Positions 1 through 8,313 of a stretch of 47,590 bases of DNA are shown piece by piece. Origin of the DNA: an uncultured Actinomyces sp. (GTDB taxonomy: Bacteria > Actinomycetota > Actinomycetes > Actinomycetales > Actinomycetaceae); NCBI GenBank assembly GCA_938014245.1, contig CALLSD010000050.1, forward strand, positions 1-47,590. Direction: 5' to 3'. Each line of letters opens with the position of its first letter. Positions within the stretch are counted from its first letter, which is position 1. The position numbers and the translations under genes are program-made. The notes under the pieces are model-generated. The model ran no database searches, was not told the origin of the DNA, and saw only the letters and a program-made list of their open reading frames with translations.

Positions 1-49
1 GACGGGCAGCGTGCCGTAGGAAAAGAAGACGTGGGAAAAGACAATCGTG

Positions 50-93
50 GACATAATGCACCTAGGGGAGGAGGGGCAGGGAGGCATTATGTC
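50..93. repeat. Inverted repeat GACATAATGC / GCATTATGTC
   Basis: A perfect 10-bp inverted repeat occupies 50-59 and 84-93 with a purine-rich 24-bp spacer. A related half-site GACATTAT follows at 107-114, and GACATAAGC lies at 207-215. Clustered half-sites in both orientations suggest a binding site for a dimeric regulator, but no gene start in the window is clearly served by it. Confidence 0.4.
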
Positions 94-241
94 AGGAGTC
101 CATGGGGACATTATACCGGCAACGGCGCGCAGGCGCGGCAGTTCTGCACAGAAATGGGGGCGTCCTCCCGGGACTGTCTGTCAAAACTAACGGCTTGCCG
201 ACGGACGACATAAGCATGCGGGAGCACATCCGGACAAAATA

Positions 242-276
242 CTCCCCCGCGAGCCCTTGTTGGGGCCGCGGGGGAG
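242..276 (-). terminator. GC-rich hairpin, probable terminator of the yjdF-like gene
   Basis: CTCCCCCGCG (242-251) pairs perfectly with CGCGGGGGAG (267-276), and an inner GCCC/GGGC extends the stem after one bulged base. Read on the minus strand the stem is followed by TATTTTGT, a short T-rich tail, whereas the plus strand has no T tract. It lies about 130 bases beyond the stop of the minus-strand gene at 407-832. Confidence 0.55.
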
Positions 277-406
277 GAAACGGCGACTACTGAGAAATCC
301 TCAGAACAGCAGCGGCGCGAAAGTGGCCACCGGGGCGAGGAATGCAGCGCCGCACACGCGCAGGTGATGGGGTTTACGTGCGTACCGAGGGGATAATGCG
401 CAGTCC

Positions 407-832
407 TTAGTGGCCGCGGTGACGAGCTTTGGCTTTCAGGCGGGCGAGTTGGCGTTTCTCTTCAGCTTTCTCTCGTTTCTCCTTCCTGGTTGCGGAAGCT
501 TGTTCTTGCGCCGTGCGTTCTCGTTCTGCTTGAATCGCTGCCTGCGACGCAGTGGAAGGAAGCGCGCGGCGAGCGAGATGGGACGCTTGGCGCTGTGCGC
601 GTTTGGGGTTGTGATGTGTCGCCTGGCGTTGACCGATATCGGAAGCCCAAGCGGCCTCGTCGAGGCGGCACAGGAGAGCATTGGCGTGAGTGAGGAGGAA
701 CTCGTAGAGTTCTGCGTCTGAGGGTTGCGCACCGAACACGATCCGAACGGCACGAACACGATCGGCCTCGTGGCGCTCAATGACACCGACCCAGAATTGG
801 CCATCGAAATATAGTGTGGATTCCGTCTTCAT
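407..832 (-). CDS. YjdF-like (DUF2992) small protein
   Basis: A 141-residue protein starting MKTESTLYFDGQFWVGVIE and ending in a very basic, Ala/Arg/Lys/Glu-rich, probably helical tail that finishes KAKARHRGH. The opening LYFDGQFWVGV block and the basic tail ending near a GH are the hallmarks I associate with the YjdF/DUF2992 family, whose biochemical role is unknown. In Firmicutes some yjdF genes are controlled by a riboswitch that binds azaaromatic compounds. I chose the ATG at 832 because GGAG lies 8-9 bases upstream; a longer in-frame start at 907 would add 25 residues not typical of the family. The gene stands alone, with small hairpins upstream (878-928) and a terminator-like hairpin downstream. 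Confidence 0.75.
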   Translation of the reverse strand: MKTESTLYFDGQFWVGVIERHEADRVRAVRIVFGAQPSDAELYEFLLTHANALLCRLDEAAWASDIGQRQATHHNPKRAQRQASHLARRALPSTASQAAIQAERERTAQEQASATRKEKREKAEEKRQLARLKAKARHRGH

Positions 833-1216
833 TACTCGTCTCCAGGTACACCACGGTGGACCCGATGACGCTGGATTCTGCTCGACGCAGCGACGGATGC
901 GAGGCATCGTCCAGACTTCCTACTGGACTGTGCGGTTCGCGTATCAGGACTGACGACTCCATTCTACGTCCTGTGCGCGGCGGTGTCCTTACTGGACGAT
1001 CGGCTTGCCGCCGATGGACATGGAGGCGCGGGTGCGCGCGTGGGGGTCGCCATGGCCTCGGGAATTATCCACAAAAGACGCGCGGAAAAGCACATCGGTT
1101 CCCGGAAAGCCCCGTAACGCGGTAAGGTCCTACCCAGTGGTACTCCGCCGGCGCTCGCCATCGGAGGACCAGCAAAGAGTGCTACAAATACGAGGTAGCA
1201 ACGGAAGGGACAAACA
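833..1216. other. Intergenic region between yjdF-like gene and topA
   Basis: This divergent region has no supportable gene. It carries the hairpin cluster at 878-928 and must contain the promoters of the minus-strand yjdF-like gene and of topA. GGAAGGGAC (1201-1209) precedes the topA ATG and is a plausible ribosome binding site. No promoter hexamers stand out enough to annotate. Confidence 0.6.
878..928 (-). other. Three consecutive hairpins upstream of the yjdF-like gene
   Basis: On either strand three short stems follow each other: CTGC/GCAG (878-890), GATGC/GCATC (896-908) and GTCCAG/CTGGAC (909-928). They would lie in the leader of the minus-strand yjdF-like gene, 46-96 bases from its start. 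I do not recognise the known yjdF riboswitch consensus, so this is only a candidate structured leader. Confidence 0.35.
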
Positions 1217-3940
1217 ATGGCAGCGACCAAGCTGGTGATCGTGGAGTCTCCCGCCAAGGCGGCGACGATCGAAGGATACTTGGGACCCGACTACCATGTG
1301 ACCGCCTCGATCGGTCACATTCGCGACCTGCCACAGCCCTCGGAGCTGCCCGCCGACATGAAGAAGGGTCCCTACGGGCGCTTCGCCGTCGACGTCGAGG
1401 ATGGCTTTACCCCTTATTACGTTGTCAATCCCGACAAGAAGAAAAAGGTCACCGAGCTCAAGAAGCTCCTCAAAGAGTCCGACGAACTCTTCCTGGCAAC
1501 TGATGAGGACCGCGAAGGTGAGGCTATCGCTTGGCACCTTCTCCAAGTCCTCAAGCCCAAGGTTCCCGTGCGCCGCATGGTCTTCCATGAAATCACGAAG
1601 GAAGCGATCCAACGCGCACTGGAAAATACTCGCGAGCTCGACACCGACCTTGTCGACGCCCAAGAAACTCGTCGAATCCTTGACCGCCTTTACGGTTACG
1701 AGGTCTCGCCGCTGCTCTGGCGCAAGATTCGTCCCTCCCTGTCCGCGGGCCGCGTTCAGTCGGTTGCAACGCGCTTGGTTGTTGATCGCGAGCGCGACCG
1801 CATGTCGCATGTGAGTGCAGAGTACTGGTCGATCGATACCCAGTTTGCCGCTTCGGGTCAGTCTTTTGGCGCAAAGGTTTCGCACATCGATGATCGTCCC
1901 GTCGCAACCGGTTCCGATTTCGATGAAAACGGTCGCCTTTCCGCGAAGGCTACAAAGAACGAGGCCTTCCACCTGGATGCCCATTCCGCGCCGCTTTTCG
2001 CCGCAGCGCTCGAGGCCGCGCGTGATTCCGCGATCGATTCTGTTCAGCAGAAGCCCTACCGCCGCCGCCCGGCAGCACCCTTCACGACGTCGACGCTGCA
2101 GCAGGAAGCGTCCCGCAAGCTCCACTGGAACGCTTCCTCGACGATGCGGACCGCTCAATCCCTGTACGAGTCGGGTTTCATCACCTACATGCGTACTGAC
2201 TCTACGGCCCTGTCTTCGCAGGCCATCAAGGCTGCTCGCCAGCAAGCTACGGAACTTTACGGGGCCGAGGCCGTGGCTGAGAAGCCGCGCATCTACGGCA
2301 CCACCTCTAAGGGTGCGCAAGAAGCTCACGAGGCCATTCGCCCCGCCGGGGATCACTTCCGCACCCCCGCGCAAGTTGCCTCGGTTTTGAATCGTCAGCA
2401 GCTTGCACTTTATGACTTGATCTGGAAGCGAACCGTTGCTTCGCAGATGGCGGATGCCCTTGGCTTTACCGCAACAATCCGTGTGCGGACCGACGTTGAG
2501 GTCGAAGGTCAGCCTCACACAGTGCTCTCCAGCGCCTCGGGAACTGTTATTACTTCCCCCGGCTTCAGGCTGGCCTACCAAGAAGGCCAGGACAAGGGAC
2601 GTTACGACGCGGAAACGACCGATGCTGAGAAGACCCTCCCACAGGTGAGCGAAGGGGAAGTCGCGCTGCTTGAAGAAGCGCAGGCGCAGGGACACCAGAC
2701 TCAACCCCCGGGGCGCTACACCGAAGCGACCTTGGTGAAGACCATGGAAGAGCTCGGAATTGGTCGCCCCTCGACCTATGCGGCAACGATTCAAACCATT
2801 GGTGATCGCGGCTACGTCACCCACCGAGGCCAGTACTTGGTTCCGACTTGGCTGGCCTTCTCGGTCACGCGACTGATGGAAGAAAACCTGTCGAACCTGG
2901 TCGACTATGACTTCACAGCATCGATGGAAAACGATCTGGACCAGATCGCTGCGGGAAGCGAGGATCGCCACGAGTTCTTGAGCACCTTCTACTTCGGTGC
3001 AGACGGTAAGGGTGACGCTGACGGCCTGAAGTTCCAGGTTGAATCCCTGGGAGATGATATTGATGCCCGTGCGGTGAACTCCATTGACATGGGAAATGGC
3101 GTCACCTTGCGAGTGGGTCGGTACGGACCCTACATGGAGAAGGCTGATGGGACGCGCGCAAATGTACCACCCGAGGTCGCTCCCGATGAGTTGACCGAAG
3201 AGAAGATCGCGGAACTTTTCGCGCTTGCTGCAGATGACGGACGCGAACTGGGAATCGATCCCGCAAGTGGACACATGCTGGTTGCAAAGAACGGCCGCTA
3301 CGGTCCCTACGTGACGGAAATTCTGCCCGAAGAAACCGAGGAAGCGGAAGCTTCTGAAGACGGGAAGCCCGCGAAGAAGACGCGAAAGAAGGCTGCGGCA
3401 AAACCGCGCACGGCCTCGTTGTTCAAGTCGATGGATCTGGCGACCATCACGCTGGAGGATGCACTTGCGCTGCTTTCGCTTCCGCGCGAGGTTGGTGTTG
3501 ATCCCTCTGACGGTGAGGTGATCACCGCGCAAAACGGTCGCTACGGCCCGTACCTGAAGAAAGGCAGCGATTCGCGGACCCTTCCCAGTGAAGATCAGCT
3601 TCTGACGATCACCTTGGACGAGGCGCTGGAGATCTACTCTCAGCCCAAACAACGAGGCCGCGGGGCAGCAAAGCCGCCGCTGCGTGAGTTTGGCGAGGAC
3701 CCGGTGTCGGGCAAGAAGGTCACTGTCAAGGACGGTCGTTTCGGGCCCTACATCACCGATGGTGAAACCAATGTGACCGTTCCGCGCGCCGAAACCGTCG
3801 AGGATCTGACCGCTGAACGCGCGTATGAGCTGCTTGCAGACAAGCGCGCGAAGGGCCCGGCTCCCAAGCGCACCCGTAAGACGACTGCGAAGAAGACAAC
3901 AACTCGACGTACAACGAAGAAGACTTCGGCAAAGAAGTAA
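1217..3940 (+). CDS. topA: DNA topoisomerase I (type IA)
   Basis: This 907-residue protein relaxes negatively supercoiled DNA by cutting and passing one strand. The N-terminus is a Toprim domain: KLVIVESPAKA (residues 5-15) with the metal-binding acidic cluster DEDRE at 96-100. The active-site tyrosine is Tyr324 in GFITYMRTDS. GRPSTYA marks the gate region. The C-terminal part has four recognisable repeats built around RYGPY/RFGPY, and the protein ends in a Lys/Thr/Arg-rich tail of about 45 residues. This replaces the zinc fingers of the enterobacterial enzyme and is typical of actinobacterial TopA. Length fits the family. It is followed by a hairpin and then tmk and holB, a common actinobacterial order. 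Confidence 0.98.
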   Translation: MAATKLVIVESPAKAATIEGYLGPDYHVTASIGHIRDLPQPSELPADMKKGPYGRFAVDVEDGFTPYYVVNPDKKKKVTELKKLLKESDELFLATDEDREGEAIAWHLLQVLKPKVPVRRMVFHEITKEAIQRALENTRELDTDLVDAQETRRILDRLYGYEVSPLLWRKIRPSLSAGRVQSVATRLVVDRERDRMSHVSAEYWSIDTQFAASGQSFGAKVSHIDDRPVATGSDFDENGRLSAKATKNEAFHLDAHSAPLFAAALEAARDSAIDSVQQKPYRRRPAAPFTTSTLQQEASRKLHWNASSTMRTAQSLYESGFITYMRTDSTALSSQAIKAARQQATELYGAEAVAEKPRIYGTTSKGAQEAHEAIRPAGDHFRTPAQVASVLNRQQLALYDLIWKRTVASQMADALGFTATIRVRTDVEVEGQPHTVLSSASGTVITSPGFRLAYQEGQDKGRYDAETTDAEKTLPQVSEGEVALLEEAQAQGHQTQPPGRYTEATLVKTMEELGIGRPSTYAATIQTIGDRGYVTHRGQYLVPTWLAFSVTRLMEENLSNLVDYDFTASMENDLDQIAAGSEDRHEFLSTFYFGADGKGDADGLKFQVESLGDDIDARAVNSIDMGNGVTLRVGRYGPYMEKADGTRANVPPEVAPDELTEEKIAELFALAADDGRELGIDPASGHMLVAKNGRYGPYVTEILPEETEEAEASEDGKPAKKTRKKAAAKPRTASLFKSMDLATITLEDALALLSLPREVGVDPSDGEVITAQNGRYGPYLKKGSDSRTLPSEDQLLTITLDEALEIYSQPKQRGRGAAKPPLREFGEDPVSGKKVTVKDGRFGPYITDGETNVTVPRAETVEDLTAERAYELLADKRAKGPAPKRTRKTTAKKTTTRRTTKKTSAKK

Positions 3941-3950
3941 ATATTCTTTC

Positions 3951-3987
3951 GCCCACCGGTCCAAAATGGACGCAAATGCCGGTGGGC
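3951..3987 (+). terminator. Inverted repeat after topA
   Basis: GCCCACCGG (3951-3959) and CCGGTGGGC (3979-3987) form a 9-bp perfect stem starting 10 bases after the topA stop. No T tract follows on the plus strand, so it may be a Rho-assisted terminator or a processing/stability hairpin rather than a canonical terminator. Confidence 0.5.
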
Positions 3988-4004
3988 ACTGTCAAGATAG
4001 AGAC

Positions 4005-4748
4005 ATGAGATCAATGGGTAGTGGTGCACAGGCGGGGCGCGGACTCTTCATCACCTTCGAAGGGGGAGATGGAACCGGCAAAAGTACCCAGATTGACCGG
4101 GTACGACGCTGGTTTGAAGAACGCGGTCAGCAAGTCGTTGTGACGCGAGAACCCGGTGGAACGGAACTGGGAACAACTTTGCGTCAATTGGTTCAGAACG
4201 GGCCAGACGACGTTGATCCCCGCACCGAGGCGCTGTTGTATGCCGCTGATCGCGCCTACCATGTCGCGACATTGATTCGTCCGGCGCTGGAGCGCGGCGA
4301 AATTGTGCTTGCTGATCGCTACATTGACTCATCTCTGGCATATCAGGGTGCCGCGCGAAGCCTAGGCGTTGATGAAATCCGTAGCCTGTCCATGTGGGCA
4401 ACGGAAAGTCTGCTCCCAGATCTCACACTGCTTATTGATGTTCCGCCAGAAGTTGCCGCCCGACGTCGCGGAGGGGAACCGGACCGAATGGAACGCGAAT
4501 CCATGGAATTCCATGAGCGCGTTCGGCACCAGTACTTAGCGCTTGCAGACTCTGAAGCGGATCGCATCGTTGTCATCGACGGTGTGGGAACTGAAGATCA
4601 AGTCTTCAGTGAAATTCGTGGAGTCCTTGAAGAACGCGTTGATGCAGCCTTCCAGGGATTGCCCGAAGAACCCGCCGAAAATGCCAAGCCCGTTGAATCT
4701 CAGGCCACGCTCTGGGCTCTTCTGGAAGAGGACGGCATTCTCCTGTGA
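4005..4748 (+). CDS. tmk: Thymidylate kinase
   Basis: dTMP kinase phosphorylates dTMP to dTDP in dTTP synthesis. The 247-residue product has the P-loop GGDGTGKST at residues 20-28, the family block DRYIDSSLAYQGAARSLG and a basic lid region containing PDRMERES. It carries about 30 extra C-terminal residues compared with a minimal TMP kinase. The start is uncertain: ATG 4005 or ATG 4014 three codons later. Neither has a strong Shine-Dalgarno. A possible -10 hexamer CAAGAT ends 6 bases before ATG 4005, so the transcript could be leaderless. The stop overlaps the GTG of holB (GTGA), so the two genes are translationally coupled. Confidence 0.93.
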   Translation: MRSMGSGAQAGRGLFITFEGGDGTGKSTQIDRVRRWFEERGQQVVVTREPGGTELGTTLRQLVQNGPDDVDPRTEALLYAADRAYHVATLIRPALERGEIVLADRYIDSSLAYQGAARSLGVDEIRSLSMWATESLLPDLTLLIDVPPEVAARRRGGEPDRMERESMEFHERVRHQYLALADSEADRIVVIDGVGTEDQVFSEIRGVLEERVDAAFQGLPEEPAENAKPVESQATLWALLEEDGILL

Positions 4749-5938
4749 GTGTCTGGGACGAAGTGGTTGGCCAGGAACACGCCCTGGCGGTATTGCGACA
4801 GGCTGCTGACGCTGCCCGAGCAATTGTCGACCGCGCGTCCCAAGGAATTGTCGTTGATGATGCAGCGCGCTCCATGACCCACGCGTGGCTCATCACCGGT
4901 CCCCCGGGCTCAGGTCGATCCGTTGCTGCCATGGCTTTTGCAGCCTCCTTGCAGTGCACGGGGGATGTCCCAGGGTGTGGTCACTGTCCGGGATGCGTCA
5001 CGACTCTGGCTCGGACAAATGGGGACGTGACAATCCTCAGCACGGAATCAACCCAGATTCGCATCGATGAAGTGCGACAAATCGTCGTGCGCGCGCAGAC
5101 AGCTCCTTCGCAGGGACGCTGGCGAGTCATTGTCATTGAAGATGCGGACCGCATGATGGAACGCACCGCGAATGTTCTTCTCAAGGCAGTTGAGGAACCT
5201 CCCGAACGCACCGTGTGGCTGCTGTGTGCGCCCAGTGCAGAAGACATGATCACAACGATTCGTTCACGATGCCGCCACTTGGGACTGCGAATCCCAGATC
5301 CGCACGCAGTCGCAGATCTCCTCGTTCGTCGTGACGGGGTTGAACCCGCGGATGCTCTTTCTGCTGCCCGTGCAGCCCAATCGCATATCGGCTTGGCTCG
5401 CGCGCTGGCCAAAGACCCACAGATGCGCCAACGTCGTCGGGCAATTATCACTGCCCCGGCACAGGTGCGTTCCGTCGGAGAAGCTGTTTTTGCCGCTGAA
5501 GACCTGCATTCCATTGCGAAAGCTCAGGCAGAATCTCAATCCGAAGAACGCAATGCCCGCGAAAAAGCTGAACTTATGCGCCAGCTCGGAATGGAGGAAG
5601 GCCAGACTCCGGCCTCGCACCAACGCGCACGTATTCGCGAGCTCGAGGACGAACAGAAACGGCGCTCGAGGCGCGCAATTCAAGACGCGCTTGATCGCGC
5701 GCTTGTGGATCTTCTTGGGATTTACCGTGATGTCCTCATGCGTCAACTGGGAAGCGAGCAAGAACCTATTAACGATGACTGCGTGGACCTCATTGAAGAA
5801 CTGGCTACGCGCTCAACGCCGCAGCAGACCATGAAGAGAGTCCAAGCGATCGAGGAAGCTCGAAAGCGGCTGACAACAAACATGTCAGTCCCTCTGATTT
5901 TGGAAGCGATGACACTCTCGCTTCGACCGCAGGTCTAA
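4745..5938 (+). CDS. holB: DNA polymerase III subunit delta-prime
   Basis: A 397-residue clamp-loader subunit of the AAA+ fold. The Walker A-like loop GPPGSGRS (52-59) has Arg instead of Lys, as expected for delta-prime, which does not hydrolyse ATP. A zinc-binding cluster is visible (Cys71, Cys78, Cys81, Cys84, within CTGDVPGCGHCPGC). The region VIVIEDADRMMERTANVLLKAVEEPP is the degenerate Walker B/sensor region, and IRSRCRHLGL is the SRC motif used to contact neighbouring ATPase subunits. The C-terminal half has a charged, probably helical insertion near residues 255-310. The GTG start overlaps the tmk stop. Confidence 0.95.
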   Translation: MSVWDEVVGQEHALAVLRQAADAARAIVDRASQGIVVDDAARSMTHAWLITGPPGSGRSVAAMAFAASLQCTGDVPGCGHCPGCVTTLARTNGDVTILSTESTQIRIDEVRQIVVRAQTAPSQGRWRVIVIEDADRMMERTANVLLKAVEEPPERTVWLLCAPSAEDMITTIRSRCRHLGLRIPDPHAVADLLVRRDGVEPADALSAARAAQSHIGLARALAKDPQMRQRRRAIITAPAQVRSVGEAVFAAEDLHSIAKAQAESQSEERNAREKAELMRQLGMEEGQTPASHQRARIRELEDEQKRRSRRAIQDALDRALVDLLGIYRDVLMRQLGSEQEPINDDCVDLIEELATRSTPQQTMKRVQAIEEARKRLTTNMSVPLILEAMTLSLRPQV

Positions 5939-5958
5939 ACATCTAATAGGGTAGGGGC

Positions 5959-7611
5959 ATGAACTCACGCTCTCGCTTGATTGTCGCCGTCCTCGTGGTG
6001 CTTGCACTCGCATCGAATTTCGGTGTTGCGTACTACTTGAAGGGTTCGATCGATAGCTTTGCAGAGGCTGCTGCTGCCGTCAGCCCGAACAATCAGAACA
6101 AGGTGACGGTTGCACACAGTGCCGATCCTCTTCCCGGGAAGCCGACGAAGGATCAGTTCTACTCTCAGCCCCTCAATTGGCGACAGTGTGAAGTTTCGGA
6201 AATCACCAGCAACGGCGTCGCTGCGCCGCGCGATATTGACAAGTATCAGTGCGCATCGCTGACCGCACCTTTGGACTGGGAAAACCTTGACGGGAATCAA
6301 ATCACTCTTGCCTTGGCGATCCACCGCGCCGATCAGAGTGAAGGCAAAGCTCTTTTCTTTAATCTCGGTGGTCCCGGTGGGGCAGCCGTGTCCTCGATTA
6401 CCTCACAAGTCAACAGTTCCTTAGGGAATGGGCTTGTCGGAGCTTTCGACATCGTAGCTTTGGACCCGCGAGGGGTAGGTGCATCTACTCCTGTTCGCTG
6501 CCTGAGCGACGAAGACCGCGATAAGCAGGCAGCTGGTACAGGAAGCGATAAAGACCCGAATGCAACTCCTGCTCAACTTATTGAACAGGCAAAGAAAGAT
6601 TCTGCTGACCTCGCCAAGGGATGCCAGGATCTAAGTGGAAACCTGTATAAGCATGTTGACACGGTCAATGCGGCGAAGGACTTTGACATGGTCCGCGCGC
6701 TGCTGGGACAGGACAAGTTCAATTACCTGGGTTACTCCTATGGAACATTCCTCGGTGCAACCTACGCAGGACTTTTCCCAACAAACGTTGGACACATGGT
6801 CCTTGATGGTGCGGTTGATCCTGCAGTACAAGGCGATGACCTCGCGGCCATGCAGATGCGCGGTTTCGAGGCCGCTCTCCGTCACTGGGTTGAGGACTGC
6901 CAAGCCGGGCGCAACTGCCCGCTCACTGGCGATGCAGACGCGGGAATGCGAAAGATGAAGGCATTCTTCGATAGCTTGGAGAATTCGCCGCTTGAGACCT
7001 CAGATGCGAACCGTCCTCTGACGCGCAATCTGGCGATGAGCGCCGTTATCGGACTGCTGTACTCGACCGAGACCTACTCAATTTTGACGCAGGCCATGAC
7101 CTCGGCTCTGAATTCAAACGACGGCTCCATGTTGCTCTTCGTTGCGGATCTCCTCAATGAACGAAACAAGGACGGCTCATACGCCTCGAACTCGATGGAT
7201 GCGATTGTCGCGATCAACTCGCTGGACTACTCGCCTGTCGGGAACGCGGATCAGTGGACAAAGAGCTACGAAACCCTGAAGAGCGAATTACTGGTCTTTG
7301 GCGAAGAAGCAGGTTTCACTTCGGCCGGTCTTGAGGGATGGCCCACCTCGCACGCGAAACGCCAGCCGATCAGTGCTGAAGGCGCGCCTCCGATCATGGT
7401 CGTTGGAACGACTCACGATCCTGCAACGCCCTACGTCATGTCACAAAACCTGGCCAAGGAACTGTCCTCGGGCGTATTGGTGACGTGGGAAGGATGGAAC
7501 CACACCGCTTACTCAAAGAGTGGCAGCAAGTGCGTGGCGACAGCCGTCGAAGGATACTTCCTGCGTAACGTCGTTCCCACCACCGATGTTCAGTGTGGCG
7601 CTGACTCCTGA
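5959..7611 (+). CDS. Secreted TAP-family alpha/beta hydrolase (tripeptidyl-aminopeptidase-like)
   Basis: A 550-residue exported serine hydrolase of the actinobacterial TAP/SlpD group, whose characterised members remove tripeptides or hydrolyse peptides and esters outside the cell. The first 25-30 residues form a hydrophobic signal peptide or anchor (LIVAVLVVLALASNFGVAYY). The oxyanion region FFNLGGPGGAA and DPRGVGAS are typical. The nucleophile elbow is GYSYG with Ser260; the other triad members are probably Asp487 (GTTHDPATP) and His515 (EGWNHTAY), in the C-terminal TAP domain. Cysteine pairs fit an extracytoplasmic protein. It begins 20 bases after holB and may be co-transcribed. The natural substrate is not predictable. 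Confidence 0.88.
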   Translation: MNSRSRLIVAVLVVLALASNFGVAYYLKGSIDSFAEAAAAVSPNNQNKVTVAHSADPLPGKPTKDQFYSQPLNWRQCEVSEITSNGVAAPRDIDKYQCASLTAPLDWENLDGNQITLALAIHRADQSEGKALFFNLGGPGGAAVSSITSQVNSSLGNGLVGAFDIVALDPRGVGASTPVRCLSDEDRDKQAAGTGSDKDPNATPAQLIEQAKKDSADLAKGCQDLSGNLYKHVDTVNAAKDFDMVRALLGQDKFNYLGYSYGTFLGATYAGLFPTNVGHMVLDGAVDPAVQGDDLAAMQMRGFEAALRHWVEDCQAGRNCPLTGDADAGMRKMKAFFDSLENSPLETSDANRPLTRNLAMSAVIGLLYSTETYSILTQAMTSALNSNDGSMLLFVADLLNERNKDGSYASNSMDAIVAINSLDYSPVGNADQWTKSYETLKSELLVFGEEAGFTSAGLEGWPTSHAKRQPISAEGAPPIMVVGTTHDPATPYVMSQNLAKELSSGVLVTWEGWNHTAYSKSGSKCVATAVEGYFLRNVVPTTDVQCGADS

Positions 7612-7623
7612 GGCGCTTCGGGC

Positions 7624-7649
7624 TGCGGAGCTGGCTCAATACCTCCGCA
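7624..7649. terminator. Weak hairpin after the TAP hydrolase
   Basis: TGCGGAG (7624-7630) pairs with CTCCGCA (7643-7649) 13 bases past the stop codon. The following AAAATCTTCCT is not T-rich, so it is at best a weak terminator. Confidence 0.3.
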
Positions 7650-7699
7650 AAATCTTCCTAGATCTTGGCAGTTGGGCCGCGGCTCGCTAACGTTGAGCT

Positions 7700-8179
7700 A
7701 TGGACTTTTTCGGCGATGACGAATCAGAAACCCCAGGCCAGAACACGGACAGTGTTGAAGCTGAGGTCCTCGTTGACACCACCATCGAAGACGCGTGGGC
7801 TCTGGTTTCCGAACCGGGCTGGTGGATTAACGACGGCCCTCTAGGTGACCACGAGGTCGAACGCGACGATAACGGCGTGTACCACATCACCGATCCAGAA
7901 GCCGGGACATGGCTCGTCGAGAAGGTCGACGAAGACCCCATGGACGTTGTGACCTTCCGCTGGTACCCGCTGGCTAGCGACGAGTTCCCCGAGGAATCCC
8001 TGACTACCGTCGAGGTCTCTTTATCCGAAGAAAAGGGTAAGGTCGCACTTCACGTTGAAGAATTCGGAATCTCTGTCCTCAGTGATGATGAAGACGAGGC
8101 CTATCAGCTTTGGGAAAATGAGGCCGGTCTGTGGGACCAGGCTGTTGATAGCGCGAAGGATTACCTCGAGACGCGCTGA
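7700..8179 (+). CDS. SRPBCC/START-like domain protein
   Basis: A 159-residue, very acidic cytosolic protein. VEAEVLVDTTIEDAWALVSEPGWWINDG is the first strand and helix of the helix-grip fold found in SRPBCC/AHSA1-type proteins, and ENEAGLWDQAVDSAKDYLETR is the matching C-terminal helix. Family members bind hydrophobic ligands or partner proteins; no ligand can be assigned here. The GW-W-N motif is common in the AHSA1-like subgroup found in actinobacteria. No strong Shine-Dalgarno precedes the ATG. It lies alone between the hydrolase and the permease. Confidence 0.75.
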   Translation: MDFFGDDESETPGQNTDSVEAEVLVDTTIEDAWALVSEPGWWINDGPLGDHEVERDDNGVYHITDPEAGTWLVEKVDEDPMDVVTFRWYPLASDEFPEESLTTVEVSLSEEKGKVALHVEEFGISVLSDDEDEAYQLWENEAGLWDQAVDSAKDYLETR

Positions 8180-8313
8180 ATTCTCCTTAGCACCTGCTAG
8201 GTCTGCACTGGCAAGTGACGCTTGCTCATTTTTCGCTAGGATCTGTTTTTTCTTCTATCGATCAGGCGCAGCGCGTGCTAGCGTGGAAAACTCAGCTAGA
8301 AGAATGGACCAAC

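Larger units (their letters stand above)
1..406. other. Non-coding stretch at left edge
   Basis: I find no convincing gene in these 406 bases: the open frames present lack ribosome binding sites and recognisable protein features. The stretch holds an inverted repeat of GACATAATGC (50-93), two related half-sites (107-114 and 207-215) and a strong GC-rich hairpin (242-276) that probably terminates the minus-strand gene to its right. The gene these upstream sites might serve could lie outside the window. Confidence 0.6.

Noticed and set aside
1130..3964. A 944-codon open frame antisense to topA
   Set aside because: It is a shadow frame created by codon bias in topA; the plus-strand product is an unmistakable topoisomerase I.
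8222..8242. Promoter TTGCTC ... TAGGAT upstream of the CycA-like permease
   Set aside because: The spacer is only 9 bases, incompatible with a sigma70-type promoter.
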